A stretch of 64,000 nucleotides of DNA from Agromyces flavus. GTDB taxonomy: Bacteria; Actinomycetota; Actinomycetes; Actinomycetales; Microbacteriaceae. Shown piece by piece: positions 8,738-17,399 of the stretch. Below the pieces are notes generated by a model. That model did not search any database. It saw nothing but the letters and a program-made list of their open reading frames with translations, and was not told where the DNA came from. The stretch covers positions 3,534,001-3,598,000 of the forward strand of contig NZ_LT629755.1 in the NCBI RefSeq assembly GCF_900104685.1, in the 5' to 3' direction. A program made the position numbers and the translations under genes. The stretch's first letter is position 1; each line of letters opens with the position of its first letter.

Positions 8738-8956
8738 ATGACGAACCCGACGCACTCGACGATCGAGCCCGACGTGCTCGACGAGCCCTGCCTGCGCTGC
8801 GGCTCCGCCGCCGTGCGGGTCATCGTGTACGGCCCGCTCGACCTCGAGGTCGAGGCCGACGTCACGGCCGCCGGCCTCCACGCCGAGGCGCCGATCTTCG
8901 ACTGCCGCGACTGCGGCTTCGAGTGGGGCGAGGCGGTGCGCGACCTGCTCGCGTGA
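8738..8956 (+). CDS. Small zinc-ribbon-like protein, unknown
   Basis: 72 residues. Two Cys pairs, CLRC near residue 19 and CRDC near residue 57, with spacing suited to a single zinc ribbon; the stretch between them is an acidic, beta-rich segment. No catalytic motif. The ATG at 8738 is preferred over an in-frame GTG/ATG 30 bases upstream because TACCGT sits 7 bases before it, as at many starts in this window. It ends 3 bases before the stop of the convergent membrane protein gene. Confidence 0.65.
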   Translation: MTNPTHSTIEPDVLDEPCLRCGSAAVRVIVYGPLDLEVEADVTAAGLHAEAPIFDCRDCGFEWGEAVRDLLA

Positions 8957-8959
8957 GCC

Positions 8960-9703
8960 TCAGCGGGTCCGGGCCTGCGCGCCTGCCCCTGCGCGTGCAC
9001 CCGGCGACGGTGGCGTTGCGACGCTCGGCTCGACGCGCTCCGCCGACGTACTTGCGGGCGGGTTCGACGCGAGTGCCGTGATGGCCGCTCGTCCGACGAA
9101 CACCGACCACGCCACGATGCCGAGCAGCTTCGCGCCGTCCTCGACCAGCACCGACGCCTGGGTCGGCGCCGCCAGGACGTCGACCACTGCCGAGCCGGCG
9201 AAGGCCGCCAGCGCGAGGATGAGCAGGCCGCCGTCCAGCCGCGCCCGGATCAACTCGTGGAATCGCGCCAGGTACGCGACGAAGCCGGCAGCGTACGTCG
9301 CCGCGGCCGCGATCCCGGCCCACGGCCCGAAGGCGGCCGACTCGTGCAGCAGCAGCAGGTCGTCGAGCACGAACGCCAGACCGAGGGCCGAGCTCCACGC
9401 CAGGAGTGCGGCGACGGGGTCGCCCGTCTGGCGCGAGACGAGCCATCCGAGCAGCGCCATGCCGCACGCGACCGCCATCAGGACGATGCCCACATTCGAC
9501 AGGACGCCGTACGCCGGGCTGGTCGCGTCGTGCGCCACGGCGACGGCCTGGCTGTCGCGCGTGAGGTCGCTGGGCCGTAGCCAGGGCTGCGTCGCTGCGG
9601 CCAAGATCGCCACCATGACGGGCGCTGCGACCGCGGCGTAGAGGAGCGCGGGCGTGCCGCGTCGTTCCGGGTGCCCGCTGGGACGGGTGTCGGGTTGGAC
9701 CAT
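8960..9703 (-). CDS. Polytopic membrane protein, unknown
   Basis: 247 residues from ATG 9703. About seven hydrophobic segments between residues 20 and 215; a His-containing LDDLLLLHESAAF motif lies in the middle of the protein. The C-terminus (about 215-247) is a low-complexity, Pro/Ala/Arg-rich tail. I do not recognise a characterised family; the acidic-plus-His motif might be a metal or heme contact but that is a guess. TATGGT ends 7 bases before this ATG, so it is preferred over ATG 9715 and the farther upstream start. Confidence 0.6.
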   Translation of the reverse strand: MVQPDTRPSGHPERRGTPALLYAAVAAPVMVAILAAATQPWLRPSDLTRDSQAVAVAHDATSPAYGVLSNVGIVLMAVACGMALLGWLVSRQTGDPVAALLAWSSALGLAFVLDDLLLLHESAAFGPWAGIAAAATYAAGFVAYLARFHELIRARLDGGLLILALAAFAGSAVVDVLAAPTQASVLVEDGAKLLGIVAWSVFVGRAAITALASNPPASTSAERVEPSVATPPSPGARAGAGAQARTR

Positions 9704-9710
9704 TCCGGCG

Positions 9711-9716
9711 ACCATA
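9711..9716 (-). promoter_or_regulatory. -10 hexamer of leaderless membrane-protein gene
   Basis: TATGGT on the minus strand, 7 bases before ATG 9703. Confidence 0.5.
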
Positions 9717-9751
9717 CGGAGCTTCGGCGCCTGACGAGAACCCCTTGACAA

Positions 9752-9780
9752 CCGCAGGGCCGGCGTCGTCAGCCCTGCGG
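9752..9780 (-). terminator. Hairpin at 3' end of FUSC gene
   Basis: Perfect 9-base arms CCGCAGGGC / GCCCTGCGG (9752-9760 and 9772-9780) with an 11-base loop that contains the stop codon of the FUSC gene. Only a weak T-tract follows on the minus strand. Confidence 0.5.
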
Positions 9781-10818
9781 GAGGGACGGGTCCTCGGCCT
9801 GGAGTTCGTCGCGCATGCGCCGCAGGTCCTCGAGCAGCGAGCCGACCAGGATCCAGTGCTCGGACTTGGGCGCGGCGACCTCGAGCGGGGCGGTGAGCGC
9901 CGGGATCGCCGAGGTCGGCGGCTGCGGTTCCACGTCCGCGAGATGCACCGCGAGTCGGATGTCGTGCGCGACGCGGCGCAGCTGCTCGGCGATCGCGCCG
10001 ACCGTCGGCTCGCCGCCGAGGCCGGCGTCGTAGTGGTCGACGAACGCCCGAGTCATCCCGATGACCTGCGTGACCATCGGGCCGAGGCGGTCGAGCAGGC
10101 GGCGCTGCTCGAGGATGTCGCCCCGATGGGCCGAGCGGCGCGGGTTCAAGGTGAGGGAGTCCTCGGCATCGGCGATCGCGCCATCCGCCGCATCGCGCAT
10201 CGGCCTGAGCAGGCGCGCCTCGATCATCAGGCCGTCGAGGTCGCCAGGTCGTTGCGGGCGCTCGAGCGCACGTGCGAGTCGGTCGACGGATGCCGCGAGC
10301 TCGCCGCCGAGCGCCGCGAGCTGGTCGCGCGACGGACCGGCGAGCACCGGCGGCACGATGAGCGCGTTGACGATGATGCCGATGGCCGCGCCGATGAGCG
10401 TCTCGATGATGCGGTCGAACGCGTACTCGGGCGCGGTGCCACCGAGCGCGAGCACGAGCATCGCGCTGATCGCCACCTGGTTGGACGTGCCCGTCGTCAT
10501 CCGCGCGGCCCAGGCGGCGAGCATCGAGACGAGGATGGCGACGAGGATCACCCAGCTGCTCGACCCGAAGACGAGGCCGAGCAGCGACGCGATCACGACG
10601 CCCGCGATCACGCCGACGCTGCGCTCGATCGCCTTGCCGAGCGACTGGTTCACGCTCGGCTGCACGACGAGCAGCGCCGCGATCGCGGCGAAGACCGGCA
10701 GTGGCCCGGGGATCAGCCAGCCCGCGAGGAGCCAGGCCGCCACCGTGGCGACCGCCGACTTCAGCACTTGGAGCAGGGGCGCCCGCTTGGTCGCGCGGAA
10801 CCGTTCGGAGAACCGCAT
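9769..10818 (-). CDS. FUSC-family / aromatic acid exporter-like membrane protein
   Basis: 349 residues. Six hydrophobic helices fill residues ~20-170 (start LKSAVATVAAWLLAG, then LVVQPSVNQSLGKAIERSVG, a typical FUSC/ArAE motif), followed by a soluble, helical, coiled-coil-prone half (~175-349). Architecture matches the bacterial aromatic-acid-exporter family: one membrane domain plus one cytosolic domain. Substrate unknown. ATG 10818 is chosen over an in-frame GTG 9 bases upstream because TAGCGT lies 7 bases before it. Just downstream of msrA on the same strand. Confidence 0.82.
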   Translation of the reverse strand: MRFSERFRATKRAPLLQVLKSAVATVAAWLLAGWLIPGPLPVFAAIAALLVVQPSVNQSLGKAIERSVGVIAGVVIASLLGLVFGSSSWVILVAILVSMLAAWAARMTTGTSNQVAISAMLVLALGGTAPEYAFDRIIETLIGAAIGIIVNALIVPPVLAGPSRDQLAALGGELAASVDRLARALERPQRPGDLDGLMIEARLLRPMRDAADGAIADAEDSLTLNPRRSAHRGDILEQRRLLDRLGPMVTQVIGMTRAFVDHYDAGLGGEPTVGAIAEQLRRVAHDIRLAVHLADVEPQPPTSAIPALTAPLEVAAPKSEHWILVGSLLEDLRRMRDELQAEDPSLPQG

Positions 10819-10825
10819 GGCTCTC

Positions 10826-10831
10826 ACGCTA
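10826..10831 (-). promoter_or_regulatory. -10 hexamer of leaderless FUSC gene
   Basis: TAGCGT on the minus strand, 7 bases before ATG 10818. Confidence 0.55.
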
Positions 10832-10848
10832 GCGGGCGCCTCCGCCGG

Positions 10849-11394
10849 TCAGCTCGCCTCGGCCGCGCTCCGCTTCGGCAGGCGCCATCCGGGCCGGACG
10901 AAGTGGCAGGTGTAGCCCCACGGGATGCGCTGCAGGTAGTCCTGGTGCTCGGGCTCGGCCTCCCAGAACGCGCCCGCCGGCGCGACCTCGGTCACGACCG
11001 GGCCGGGCCAGATGCCCGAGGCGTCGACATCCGCGATCGTCTCGATCGCCGTATCGTACTGGGCGTCGCTGGTCGGGAAGATCGCGGAGCGGTAGCTCGT
11101 GCCGATGTCGTTGCCCTGACGATTCTTCGTGGTGGGGTCGTGCACCTGGAAGAAGAACTCGAGCAGCTCGCGGTAGCTCAGCTTCGCGGGGTCGAACACG
11201 ACCTCGAGCGCCTCGGCGTGCGTGCCGTGGTTGCGGTAGGTCGCGTTCGGGACGTCGCCTCCCGAGTAGCCGACGCGCGTGTCGAGCACGCCCGGCAGCT
11301 TGCGGATCAGGTCCTCCATGCCCCAGAAGCAGCCGCCGGCCAGGACGGCCGTCTCGGCTCCGGGGCGGGTGGTGATGGTGCCGGGGGTGGTCAT
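10849..11394 (-). CDS. msrA: Peptide methionine-(S)-S-oxide reductase MsrA
   Basis: 181 residues. The catalytic [10 protein letters not shown] motif is at about residue 20-30, followed by TRVGYSGG and the [11 protein letters not shown] motif typical of Msr[11 protein letters not shown] is the C-terminal family motif. It reduces methionine S-sulfoxide in proteins and free form. The ATG overlaps the TGA of msrB by 4 bases (ATGA), so the two reductases are translationally coupled. The frame remains open upstream but that is inside msrB in another frame. Confidence 0.96.
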   Translation of the reverse strand: MTTPGTITTRPGAETAVLAGGCFWGMEDLIRKLPGVLDTRVGYSGGDVPNATYRNHGTHAEALEVVFDPAKLSYRELLEFFFQVHDPTTKNRQGNDIGTSYRSAIFPTSDAQYDTAIETIADVDASGIWPGPVVTEVAPAGAFWEAEPEHQDYLQRIPWGYTCHFVRPGWRLPKRSAAEAS

Positions 11395-11858
11395 GCGCGG
11401 TGCTCGCTCTCGGTGGTGGTGAACAGGTGTCGGTACTCGCCGTAGCCCTCGGCCTCGAGGTCGTCGAGGGGCACGAAGCGCATCGAGGCGGAGTTGATGC
11501 AGTAACGCAGGCCGCCCTCCTCGACGGGGCCGTCGTCGAAGACGTGCCCGAGGTGGCTGTCGGCCCCCGAGGAGCGGACCTCGACGCGCTTCATCCACAG
11601 CGAGCGATCGACGTGCTCGGTCACCGCCGCGTCGTCGATCGGCCGGGTGAAGCTCGGCCAGCCCGAGCGGCTGTCGTACTTGTGCACGCTCGCGAAGAGC
11701 GGCTGCCCCGAGACCACGTCGACGTAGAGGCCGGGATCGTGGTTGTTCCAGTACTGGTTGCGGAACGCCGGCTCGGTCGCGTCCTCCTGCGTGACCTTGC
11801 GCTGCAGCGGGGAGAGGCGGTCGATCGCCTCGGGAGTCTTGCGGTAGTCGTGTGACAC
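11391..11858 (-). CDS. msrB: Peptide methionine-(R)-S-oxide reductase MsrB
   Basis: 155 residues from GTG 11858, chosen because GGAGAAGGAG lies just upstream; an in-frame ATG at 11912 lacks such a site. Contains [20 protein letters not shown] and the catalytic [11 protein letters not shown]. This Cys is the only one in the protein: both zinc CxxC pairs and the usual resolving Cys before GWPSF (here SRSGWPSF) are absent, so it is a zinc-free, single-Cys MsrB that would need an external thiol for recycling. First gene of the msrB-msrA pair. Confidence 0.95.
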   Translation of the reverse strand: MSHDYRKTPEAIDRLSPLQRKVTQEDATEPAFRNQYWNNHDPGLYVDVVSGQPLFASVHKYDSRSGWPSFTRPIDDAAVTEHVDRSLWMKRVEVRSSGADSHLGHVFDDGPVEEGGLRYCINSASMRFVPLDDLEAEGYGEYRHLFTTTESEHRA

Positions 11859-12039
11859 GGTTGCTCCTTCTCCTGGCGGCTCCGGCTGGGCCGCCTTCGG
11901 AACCCGCGACACCGGCTGAGCCGGTTACGTTGGGATCCATATGGAAGAACCGCTGAAGGGCGGTATGTGTTCCGCAGGATGCGCCCGCTCGCTGTGGGTT
12001 CGCTGTGACTGCGTCGGGCGGTGGTGAAAGGATCAGCCC

Positions 12040-12999
12040 ATGGCCGATCGTCTGATGCTGCTCGACACCGCCTCGCTCTACTTCCGGGCCTTCTACGGGG
12101 TGCCCGATTCGTTGAAGCGAGCCGATGGCACGCCCGTGAACGCCGTGCGGGGACTGCTCGACATGATCGCGCGACTCGTGACCGACTTCGAGCCGACGCA
12201 CCTCGTCGCCTGCTGGGACGACGACTGGCGCCCGCACTGGCGTGTGGAGCTCATCCCGAGCTACAAGGCGCACCGCGTCGAGGAGGTCGTGCCCGGCGGC
12301 CCCGATGTCGAGGAGGTGCCGGACCCGCTCGAGGCGCAGGTGCCGATGATCCGCGAGACGCTCGGACTGCTCGGCATCCCCGTCGTGGGCGTCGCGGCGC
12401 ACGAGGCCGACGACGTGATCGGCACGCTCGCCACCGACGCCGGCATGCCCGTCGACGTCGTGACCGGCGACCGCGACCTGTTCCAGCTCGTCGACGACGC
12501 GGCGGGCGTGCGCGTGATCTACACGGCGCGGGGCATGAGCAAGCTCGAGATCGTCACCGACGCCTGGGTGCTGGCGAAGTACGACATCGCACCGTCGCAG
12601 TACGCCGACTTCGCGACGCTGCGCGGCGACACGTCCGACGGGCTGCCCGGAGTGGCGGGCATCGGCGAGAAGACCGCGGCGGGCCTGCTCCGCGAGTTCG
12701 GCACGCTCGACGCGATGCTCGCGGTGGCCTCCGGCGAAGCGGGCGTCGAGGTCCCGCCGCGGATGTCAGCGACGATGCGCGCGAAGCTCGGCGCCGCGCG
12801 CGACTACCTCGCGGTGGCGCCCACGGTCGTGAACGTCGTGCGCACGCTCGACGTGCCCGGCGCCGAGGAGCTCGGCGCGCGGCTCGCGCCCGTCGACGGC
12901 GACGCACGCGCGACGATCGAGGCGCTCGCCGAGGAATGGAACCTCGGCGGCTCGGTGCCCCGCGTGCTCGCCGCGCTCGATCGCACGGGGGCGGCGTAG
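12040..12999 (+). CDS. 5'-3' exonuclease (PolA N-terminal-domain family)
   Basis: 319 residues, the size of a stand-alone 5'-3' exonuclease/flap nuclease. [15 protein letters not shown] and [12 protein letters not shown] are the N-terminal metal-binding acidic motifs, [11 protein letters not shown] and [11 protein letters not shown] the second and third acidic clusters, and [18 protein letters not shown] the helix-hairpin-helix DNA-binding motif with acidic residues. It should remove RNA primers or flaps; no polymerase domain follows. GAAAGGA upstream of ATG 12040 is the ribosome-binding site. Confidence 0.93.
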   Translation: MADRLMLLDTASLYFRAFYGVPDSLKRADGTPVNAVRGLLDMIARLVTDFEPTHLVACWDDDWRPHWRVELIPSYKAHRVEEVVPGGPDVEEVPDPLEAQVPMIRETLGLLGIPVVGVAAHEADDVIGTLATDAGMPVDVVTGDRDLFQLVDDAAGVRVIYTARGMSKLEIVTDAWVLAKYDIAPSQYADFATLRGDTSDGLPGVAGIGEKTAAGLLREFGTLDAMLAVASGEAGVEVPPRMSATMRAKLGAARDYLAVAPTVVNVVRTLDVPGAEELGARLAPVDGDARATIEALAEEWNLGGSVPRVLAALDRTGAA

Positions 13000-13023
13000 C
13001 GGCTGGACTCGGGGCGTCGTCGC

Positions 13024-13878
13024 TCAGCAGCCCGGGCCGTCCGGCGCGGCGTGGCAGTCGCCGGTCACGAGCACCGTGTCGAACTCGCCGACGAGCACGC
13101 TCTGCGGCGCACCCGGGACGCTCAGCGTCCCGTCGATCCACCGCCACACCGATCCGTCGAACCGGTACTCGGCGACGTACACGACCGTCAGGTCGACGGT
13201 GTACTCGCCGGATGCCGCGTACGCATGACTGGTCGCCGTCGCCGTGAACTCGGCCTGGCCGAGCTGCTCCCACGTCGCGCCGGGCGCGGAGGCCTGCACG
13301 GCCGCGCCGTCGGAGTGCGTCCACCGGTAGCCGACGGGGTGGAAGCGCACCTCGGCCGACCGCCCGAGCAAGGTGCCCGACCGTGTCTGCACGGACGCCT
13401 CGGCCATGAAGTTCGCGGGGAGTCCGACGACCGCCCAGCCCGACGGCTCCATCGCGTTCCCGGGCGCGCCCGGACGGAACGACGCGATGTCGCGCATGGT
13501 CACCGCGGGTTCGCCCGCGGGAGCCGGCTCCGGTTCGGCACCGACGAACACGCAGTCGGCGAGGTCGAGCGGGCTGCAGAGGTCGCTCGGCGGGGCGGTC
13601 GGGCGTGCGGGTGCGTCGGGCTCCGCTTCGTCGCTGTCGAACTCGCCCACTGGTTCCGGGCGGGGCTGGCTCCGCTGCACGTCCCCACGCTCAATCGTCC
13701 GGATCACTCCGTCGAGTGTCGTGCCCTGTTCGCTGTTCTCTGGCGTCACTTGGACATTGCATTGCCCAAATGCTGCCTGAGCGGTCGTGCATCGGCCGGG
13801 CGCCGCAGCGGCAACTGGCGTGGCCACCGTCAGGCTTGCGGCGACCATCGCGATCAGCAGAAATCGTCGCCGGACCAC
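13024..13878 (-). CDS. Secreted protein of unknown function with C-terminal beta domain
   Basis: 284 residues, GTG start at 13878 with GGGGAGC upstream. A Sec signal peptide (about 1-26, MVRRRFLLIAMVAASLTVATPVAAAA) is followed by a Cys-containing segment, a long Pro/Glu-rich linker and a C-terminal region (about 140-280) with PKD-like features (YRWTHSDG, ATSHAYAASGEYTVDLTVVY). Four Cys could form disulfides. Secreted PKD-like proteins of this kind are common in Microbacteriaceae but have no known role. The start lies 25 bases inside the upstream lipoprotein gene, so the two are co-transcribed. Confidence 0.75.
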   Translation of the reverse strand: MVRRRFLLIAMVAASLTVATPVAAAAPGRCTTAQAAFGQCNVQVTPENSEQGTTLDGVIRTIERGDVQRSQPRPEPVGEFDSDEAEPDAPARPTAPPSDLCSPLDLADCVFVGAEPEPAPAGEPAVTMRDIASFRPGAPGNAMEPSGWAVVGLPANFMAEASVQTRSGTLLGRSAEVRFHPVGYRWTHSDGAAVQASAPGATWEQLGQAEFTATATSHAYAASGEYTVDLTVVYVAEYRFDGSVWRWIDGTLSVPGAPQSVLVGEFDTVLVTGDCHAAPDGPGC

Positions 13879-14417
13879 GTGCTGCTCCCCGCCACCAGCA
13901 ACGGTGAGGCTCCCTGCTGCTCGAAGCTGATCTGGACGGGAACTCGCTCCTTCCGTTCGGGCGTCACATCGCTCCCGGAAGAATCAACGATGCGCACCCC
14001 GCTAATGTCGGAGCACGCGTAGATGCTGACGTGCGTCGCGTCCCCATCCGTGCGCTGCTCTGCGAGTCGCGCAGCATCGATCTTTCCGCGGCCAACCATG
14101 CGAAGGGATGACTCCCTGATCGAGCTGTACTGCTCGACCAGTTCCTCGGCGTACTGTGCGGTGGTCACTTCGCGAATGGAATCAAGCTCCGACTGATCCG
14201 ATCCGGTTATCGATTGCTCGACATCGAGATACGCCTCGTAGGCGGCGACGGCCGCCGCGAGGGCCTCCTCGTCGGAGGCGAAGATGGGTTCGTCGGCCGC
14301 GGACTCCACCGGCAGGGACGACGTCGGCTCGGGCTCGGCGGGCGCGCAGGCCGCGAGCGACGCGAGCGTCGCGCCGGCGAGCAACAGCGCCGCGAGACGG
14401 CGGGGAGTGCGGGGCAT
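13854..14417 (-). CDS. Predicted lipoprotein, unknown
   Basis: 187 residues from ATG 14417. Signal peptide with lipobox LAAC at about residue 20-23, then an acidic linker and a mixed alpha/beta region (about 45-187) that ends in the Cys pair region. The fold reminds of small NTF2-like lipoproteins but I see no decisive motif. TACGGT ends 7 bases before this ATG, so it is favoured over ATG 14426 (MERMPRTP). Its 3' end overlaps the secreted-protein gene. Confidence 0.72.
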   Translation of the reverse strand: MPRTPRRLAALLLAGATLASLAACAPAEPEPTSSLPVESAADEPIFASDEEALAAAVAAYEAYLDVEQSITGSDQSELDSIREVTTAQYAEELVEQYSSIRESSLRMVGRGKIDAARLAEQRTDGDATHVSIYACSDISGVRIVDSSGSDVTPERKERVPVQISFEQQGASPLLVAGSSTWSGDDFC

Positions 14418-14424
14418 GCGCTCC

Positions 14425-14430
14425 ACCGTA
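14425..14430 (-). promoter_or_regulatory. -10 hexamer of leaderless lipoprotein gene
   Basis: TACGGT on the minus strand, 7 bases before ATG 14417. Confidence 0.55.
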
Positions 14431-14551
14431 GGGGAAACGTGGGATCGCCTCGGCGATCATCCACAGGTCAGGCCGAAGGCCTGCGCCGAGGTGACGCGAA
14501 TCGTCGCAACGCCCAACGCGGAAGCGCGTTTCGCGTCACCTCGCGGAGGCG

Positions 14552-14734
14552 TCAGCCGCCGTCGTCGCGCCGGGCGGCGACCTCCGGGTCCTCCTCGGGT
14601 TCGAACGTCGTCGGCTCGCCGGCGCCGACTCCGACGCTGCCCGGCTCGTCGGGAATCGTGCCGTCGGTGCCCCGCCCGCGCTCGCGCTCGTCCTCGTCGC
14701 CCGACCCGGCGGGCGGGTTCGTGGTGTCGCTCAT
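14552..14734 (-). CDS. Small acidic disordered protein, unknown
   Basis: 60 residues, almost entirely Gly/Asp/Glu/Pro/Arg and without hydrophobic core: predicted disordered. The AAGGGGAGG site before ATG 14734 is very strong, which supports expression. It resembles in type, not in clear alignment, the small acidic protein at 37167-37364. No function can be given. Confidence 0.6.
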   Translation of the reverse strand: MSDTTNPPAGSGDEDERERGRGTDGTIPDEPGSVGVGAGEPTTFEPEEDPEVAARRDDGG

Positions 14735-14932
14735 GTCCTCCCCTTCCCGAGGGCTTCACGCTGCCAGCGTGGCAGCGCCGCGTCCACGGGCTTGACGGGT
14801 GCCCATACGCGATCGAGTTGCCGCAGACGCCGGGTCGCCAGGCCGCGAACCCGGCGCTACCGGCAACTCGAAGGCGACGCGGCGCCGCCCCGGTCCGGGC
14901 GCGCCCTGACGCCGGGCCGAGCGCCGCCTCGG

Positions 14933-14938
14933 TACTCT
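14933..14938 (+). promoter_or_regulatory. -10 hexamer of leaderless lipoprotein gene
   Basis: TACTCT, 6 bases before ATG 14945. Confidence 0.55.
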
Positions 14939-14944
14939 CCGCGT

Positions 14945-15490
14945 ATGGACTCGAGCCCCCGTGCCATCCGTCACGCCCGCCGACCCCGCCTCGCTCCCGC
15001 CGCCGCGACCGCGCTCACTGCGGCCGGCGTCGCCGCCGCGCTCGCCGCGTGCTCGCCGAGCGACACGCAGAACGAGCCCACATCTGAGCCGCCCGCCACC
15101 ACCCCAGTCGAGACGACCCCGCCTCCCGAGAGCGAGATGCCTCCGGCATCCGACACCCCCACCGGCACGGCCGACCGCGCGCTCGACGCGCTCGACGCCT
15201 ACGCGCTGTGCCGCGCGCAGACCTACGCCTTCTATCCCGGCGACTTCGCGCTGCTGGAGTATGCACCGTTCACCGACGCGACCGTGCTGCAGCGCGATGA
15301 CGGCGACTGGTTCGTGTACATCGAGGTCGACGACGGCAACCGCCCGGCCGACCTCGTCGAGTCCGGCGGCAGCGAGTGCATCGTGGGCGGCACGGTCGGC
15401 GAGCCCGAGTGGCAGTCGTTCGGCACGATCTCGCGGGATGTCGCGGAGGACTCGATCGCGAACTACAACCGCCCGCCGGCCCAGCCGTAG
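14945..15490 (+). CDS. Predicted lipoprotein, unknown
   Basis: 181 residues. Arg-rich n-region, hydrophobic core and lipobox LAAC near residue 33-36, then a long Thr/Pro/Ser linker (about 37-75) that would cross the cell wall, then a compact C-terminal domain with two Cys (one in YALCRAQTY, one in SECIVGG) that may pair. No known family. TACTCT 6 bases before the ATG and lack of a Shine-Dalgarno suggest a leaderless message. Convergent with the next membrane protein. Confidence 0.72.
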   Translation: MDSSPRAIRHARRPRLAPAAATALTAAGVAAALAACSPSDTQNEPTSEPPATTPVETTPPPESEMPPASDTPTGTADRALDALDAYALCRAQTYAFYPGDFALLEYAPFTDATVLQRDDGDWFVYIEVDDGNRPADLVESGGSECIVGGTVGEPEWQSFGTISRDVAEDSIANYNRPPAQP

Positions 15491-15503
15491 TGAGCCGCGC
15501 GCA

Positions 15504-15944
15504 TCAGGTCGGCACGCCCGGCGCGGCGGGCGCCTGCGGCCCGAGCCAGTAGTCGGGTGCGGGCAGCATCACGCCGCCCGAGGCCGCCCAGATGACCACG
15601 AACGCATAGATCGCAACGAGGATCGCCAGCGCGCCGAGCCCCATCGCGACGGGTACGACACGCGATACCGCGACGCCCTCGCGACGGTACCGGGGGATCG
15701 CCATCCACGGCACCCACATCGCCGCGGCGCCGAATCCCGCGATCCACACGGTGCGCAGCGCCTGGCCCTCGAGCGGCGCGAAGAGCGCGATGGCGAGGGC
15801 GCCCGCGCCGAGCAGCAGTCCGGCCCAGGCGAAGAACCGCGCCATGCCGAGTCCGCCGACGTCGTACTGGTCCTGCCACCAGGGCGTGGGGATGTCGCGC
15901 CGCTCGGCGTCGCCGTCGTCGTCGCGCGGTGCGGGATCGGTCAT
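15504..15944 (-). CDS. Small polytopic membrane protein, unknown
   Basis: 146 residues: charged N-terminus (about 1-32) with a WWQDQYDVGG motif, then four hydrophobic helices (about 35-55, 65-85, 95-120 and a last short one) and a Pro-rich C-terminus. No family recognised. ATG 15944 is preferred because TACGAT ends 6 bases upstream. Stands divergently to the epimerase gene. Confidence 0.65.
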   Translation of the reverse strand: MTDPAPRDDDGDAERRDIPTPWWQDQYDVGGLGMARFFAWAGLLLGAGALAIALFAPLEGQALRTVWIAGFGAAAMWVPWMAIPRYRREGVAVSRVVPVAMGLGALAILVAIYAFVVIWAASGGVMLPAPDYWLGPQAPAAPGVPT

Positions 15945-15950
15945 GGGTCG

Positions 15951-15956
15951 ATCGTA
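15951..15956 (-). promoter_or_regulatory. -10 hexamer of leaderless membrane-protein gene
   Basis: TACGAT on the minus strand, 6 bases before ATG 15944. Confidence 0.55.
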
Positions 15957-16054
15957 GGGCGCAGCCGGCCGGAGACGCCCCACGCCGCCCGGTCGCCGAC
16001 GAGCCGCGAGGAGTAGCATCCGTCATCGAACCCCGCCCACCGAGGAGGAGCACG

Positions 16055-16927
16055 ATGTCGAAGCGGATCTGCGTCACGGGCGCGTCGGGGCTCGCGGGCC
16101 GGGCGGTCGTGCACGACCTGCTGGCCCACGGCTACGAGGTGCTCGCGACCGACGTGGTCGCCCCGTCGCACCTGCTGCCCTCGCGCGAGTCGCGAAACGA
16201 CCTCGTGTACACGCGGGCCGACCTGACGGACTTCGGCGACACCATCGAGGTGCTCACCGGCGTCGACGCGGTCGTGCACCTCGCGGCGATCCCGGCGCCG
16301 GGGCTGTTCACGCCGGCGCGAACGCTCAACGTGAACGACGCGATGAACTCGAACGTCTTCCTCGCCGCGGCGCAGCTCGGTCTCGAGCGCGTCGTCTGGG
16401 CATCGAGCGAGACGACGCTCGGGCTCGACTTCGGCCCCGACAACCTGCCGTGGTACCTGCCCCTCGACGAGGACCATTACCCGAGGCCGACCACGACGTA
16501 CTCGCTGTCGAAGGTGCTGGGCGAGACCATGGCCGAGCACGTCTCCGCGTGGTCGGGCATCCCGTTCGTGGCGCTGCGGTTCTCGAACGTGATCGACCCT
16601 GCGCGCTACGACGAGTTCCCGGGCTTCGAGGAGCGGCCCGAGTCGCGACGCTTCAACGCGTTCGGCTACATCGACGTGCGCGATGCCGCCCAGTCGGTCC
16701 GGCGCGCCCTCGAGGCCGACGTCACGGGCGCACGCGCGTACGTCATCGCGAACCCCGACACGGTCATGTCGCGGTCGACGAGCCGACTGGTCGAGGAGTT
16801 CTTCCCCGGCGTCGAGCTGCGGAAGGACTTCGGCGAGCACGAGTCGCTGTTCTCCATCGAGCGGGCGCGGGCCGAGCTCGGCTTCGAGCCCGAACACGGA
16901 TGGCGCGGCAACTCGCCGCTCGACTGA
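16055..16927 (+). CDS. NAD-dependent epimerase/dehydratase (extended SDR)
   Basis: 290 residues. Rossmann motif TGASGLAGRAV at residues 8-18, conserved Asp after the second strand (LATDVV), VVHLAAIPAP, catalytic region WASSETT and YSLSK (YxxxK). Uronate-dehydrogenase-like and other sugar-acting extended SDRs share this layout; the substrate is not clear. GAGGAGGAG precedes ATG 16055; the longer open frame upstream lacks a site. Monocistronic, divergent from the 15504 gene. Confidence 0.88.
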   Translation: MSKRICVTGASGLAGRAVVHDLLAHGYEVLATDVVAPSHLLPSRESRNDLVYTRADLTDFGDTIEVLTGVDAVVHLAAIPAPGLFTPARTLNVNDAMNSNVFLAAAQLGLERVVWASSETTLGLDFGPDNLPWYLPLDEDHYPRPTTTYSLSKVLGETMAEHVSAWSGIPFVALRFSNVIDPARYDEFPGFEERPESRRFNAFGYIDVRDAAQSVRRALEADVTGARAYVIANPDTVMSRSTSRLVEEFFPGVELRKDFGEHESLFSIERARAELGFEPEHGWRGNSPLD

Positions 16928-16961
16928 CCGGCCGCGATCGGGCTCAGGCGGCCACCATGGC

Positions 16962-17309
16962 TCAGCCCGCCATCCCGAGTTGCAGCGCAGCGGGGATGAA
17001 CGAGACGGCGAGGATGCCGAGCGCCGCGACGCCGAGCATGAGTCCCGCGGTCGCCGGGCCGCTGGTGCGGTGCCCGCTGCGGCGGGCGCCATCCTGCACG
17101 AGTGCGCCGACCACGACGGCGATCACGGCCACGGCGGCGAGCCAGCCGGTCGCGGCTGCCGGCCGGGTGGGGGTGACGAAGGAGGCGGCAGCCGTCGCGA
17201 GGCCGAGCACGAGCGACGCGATGCCGAGCACGCGCAGCACGCCGCGCACCGCCGGCGGGTCGGCGGGCGTGCCCGGCGAGGCGGCAGGACCGCGTGCGAC
17301 GGCCGTCAT
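16962..17309 (-). CDS. Small membrane protein, unknown
   Basis: 115 residues, start ATG 17309 with AAGGGGGAAG upstream. A Pro/Ala-rich N-terminus precedes three hydrophobic helices (about 25-45, 55-75, 90-112). The length and helix pattern resemble DUF4190-like small membrane proteins, but the identity is too weak to assert. It is convergent to the epimerase gene. Confidence 0.65.
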   Translation of the reverse strand: MTAVARGPAASPGTPADPPAVRGVLRVLGIASLVLGLATAAASFVTPTRPAAATGWLAAVAVIAVVVGALVQDGARRSGHRTSGPATAGLMLGVAALGILAVSFIPAALQLGMAG

Positions 17310-17399
17310 CGCTTCCCCCTTCCGGCACCCGTGATCGCGTCTCGCCTCAATCCTCCCGCCGCTCGACCCGCGGATCCGGCGAATCCGGGGCGCGGACGG

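Noticed and set aside
9745-9750. TTGACA on the plus strand
   Set aside because: No gene on the plus strand follows; the region is antisense to FUSC.
9604-15000. Possible frameshifts or pseudogenes
   Set aside because: All genes here read through without internal stops.
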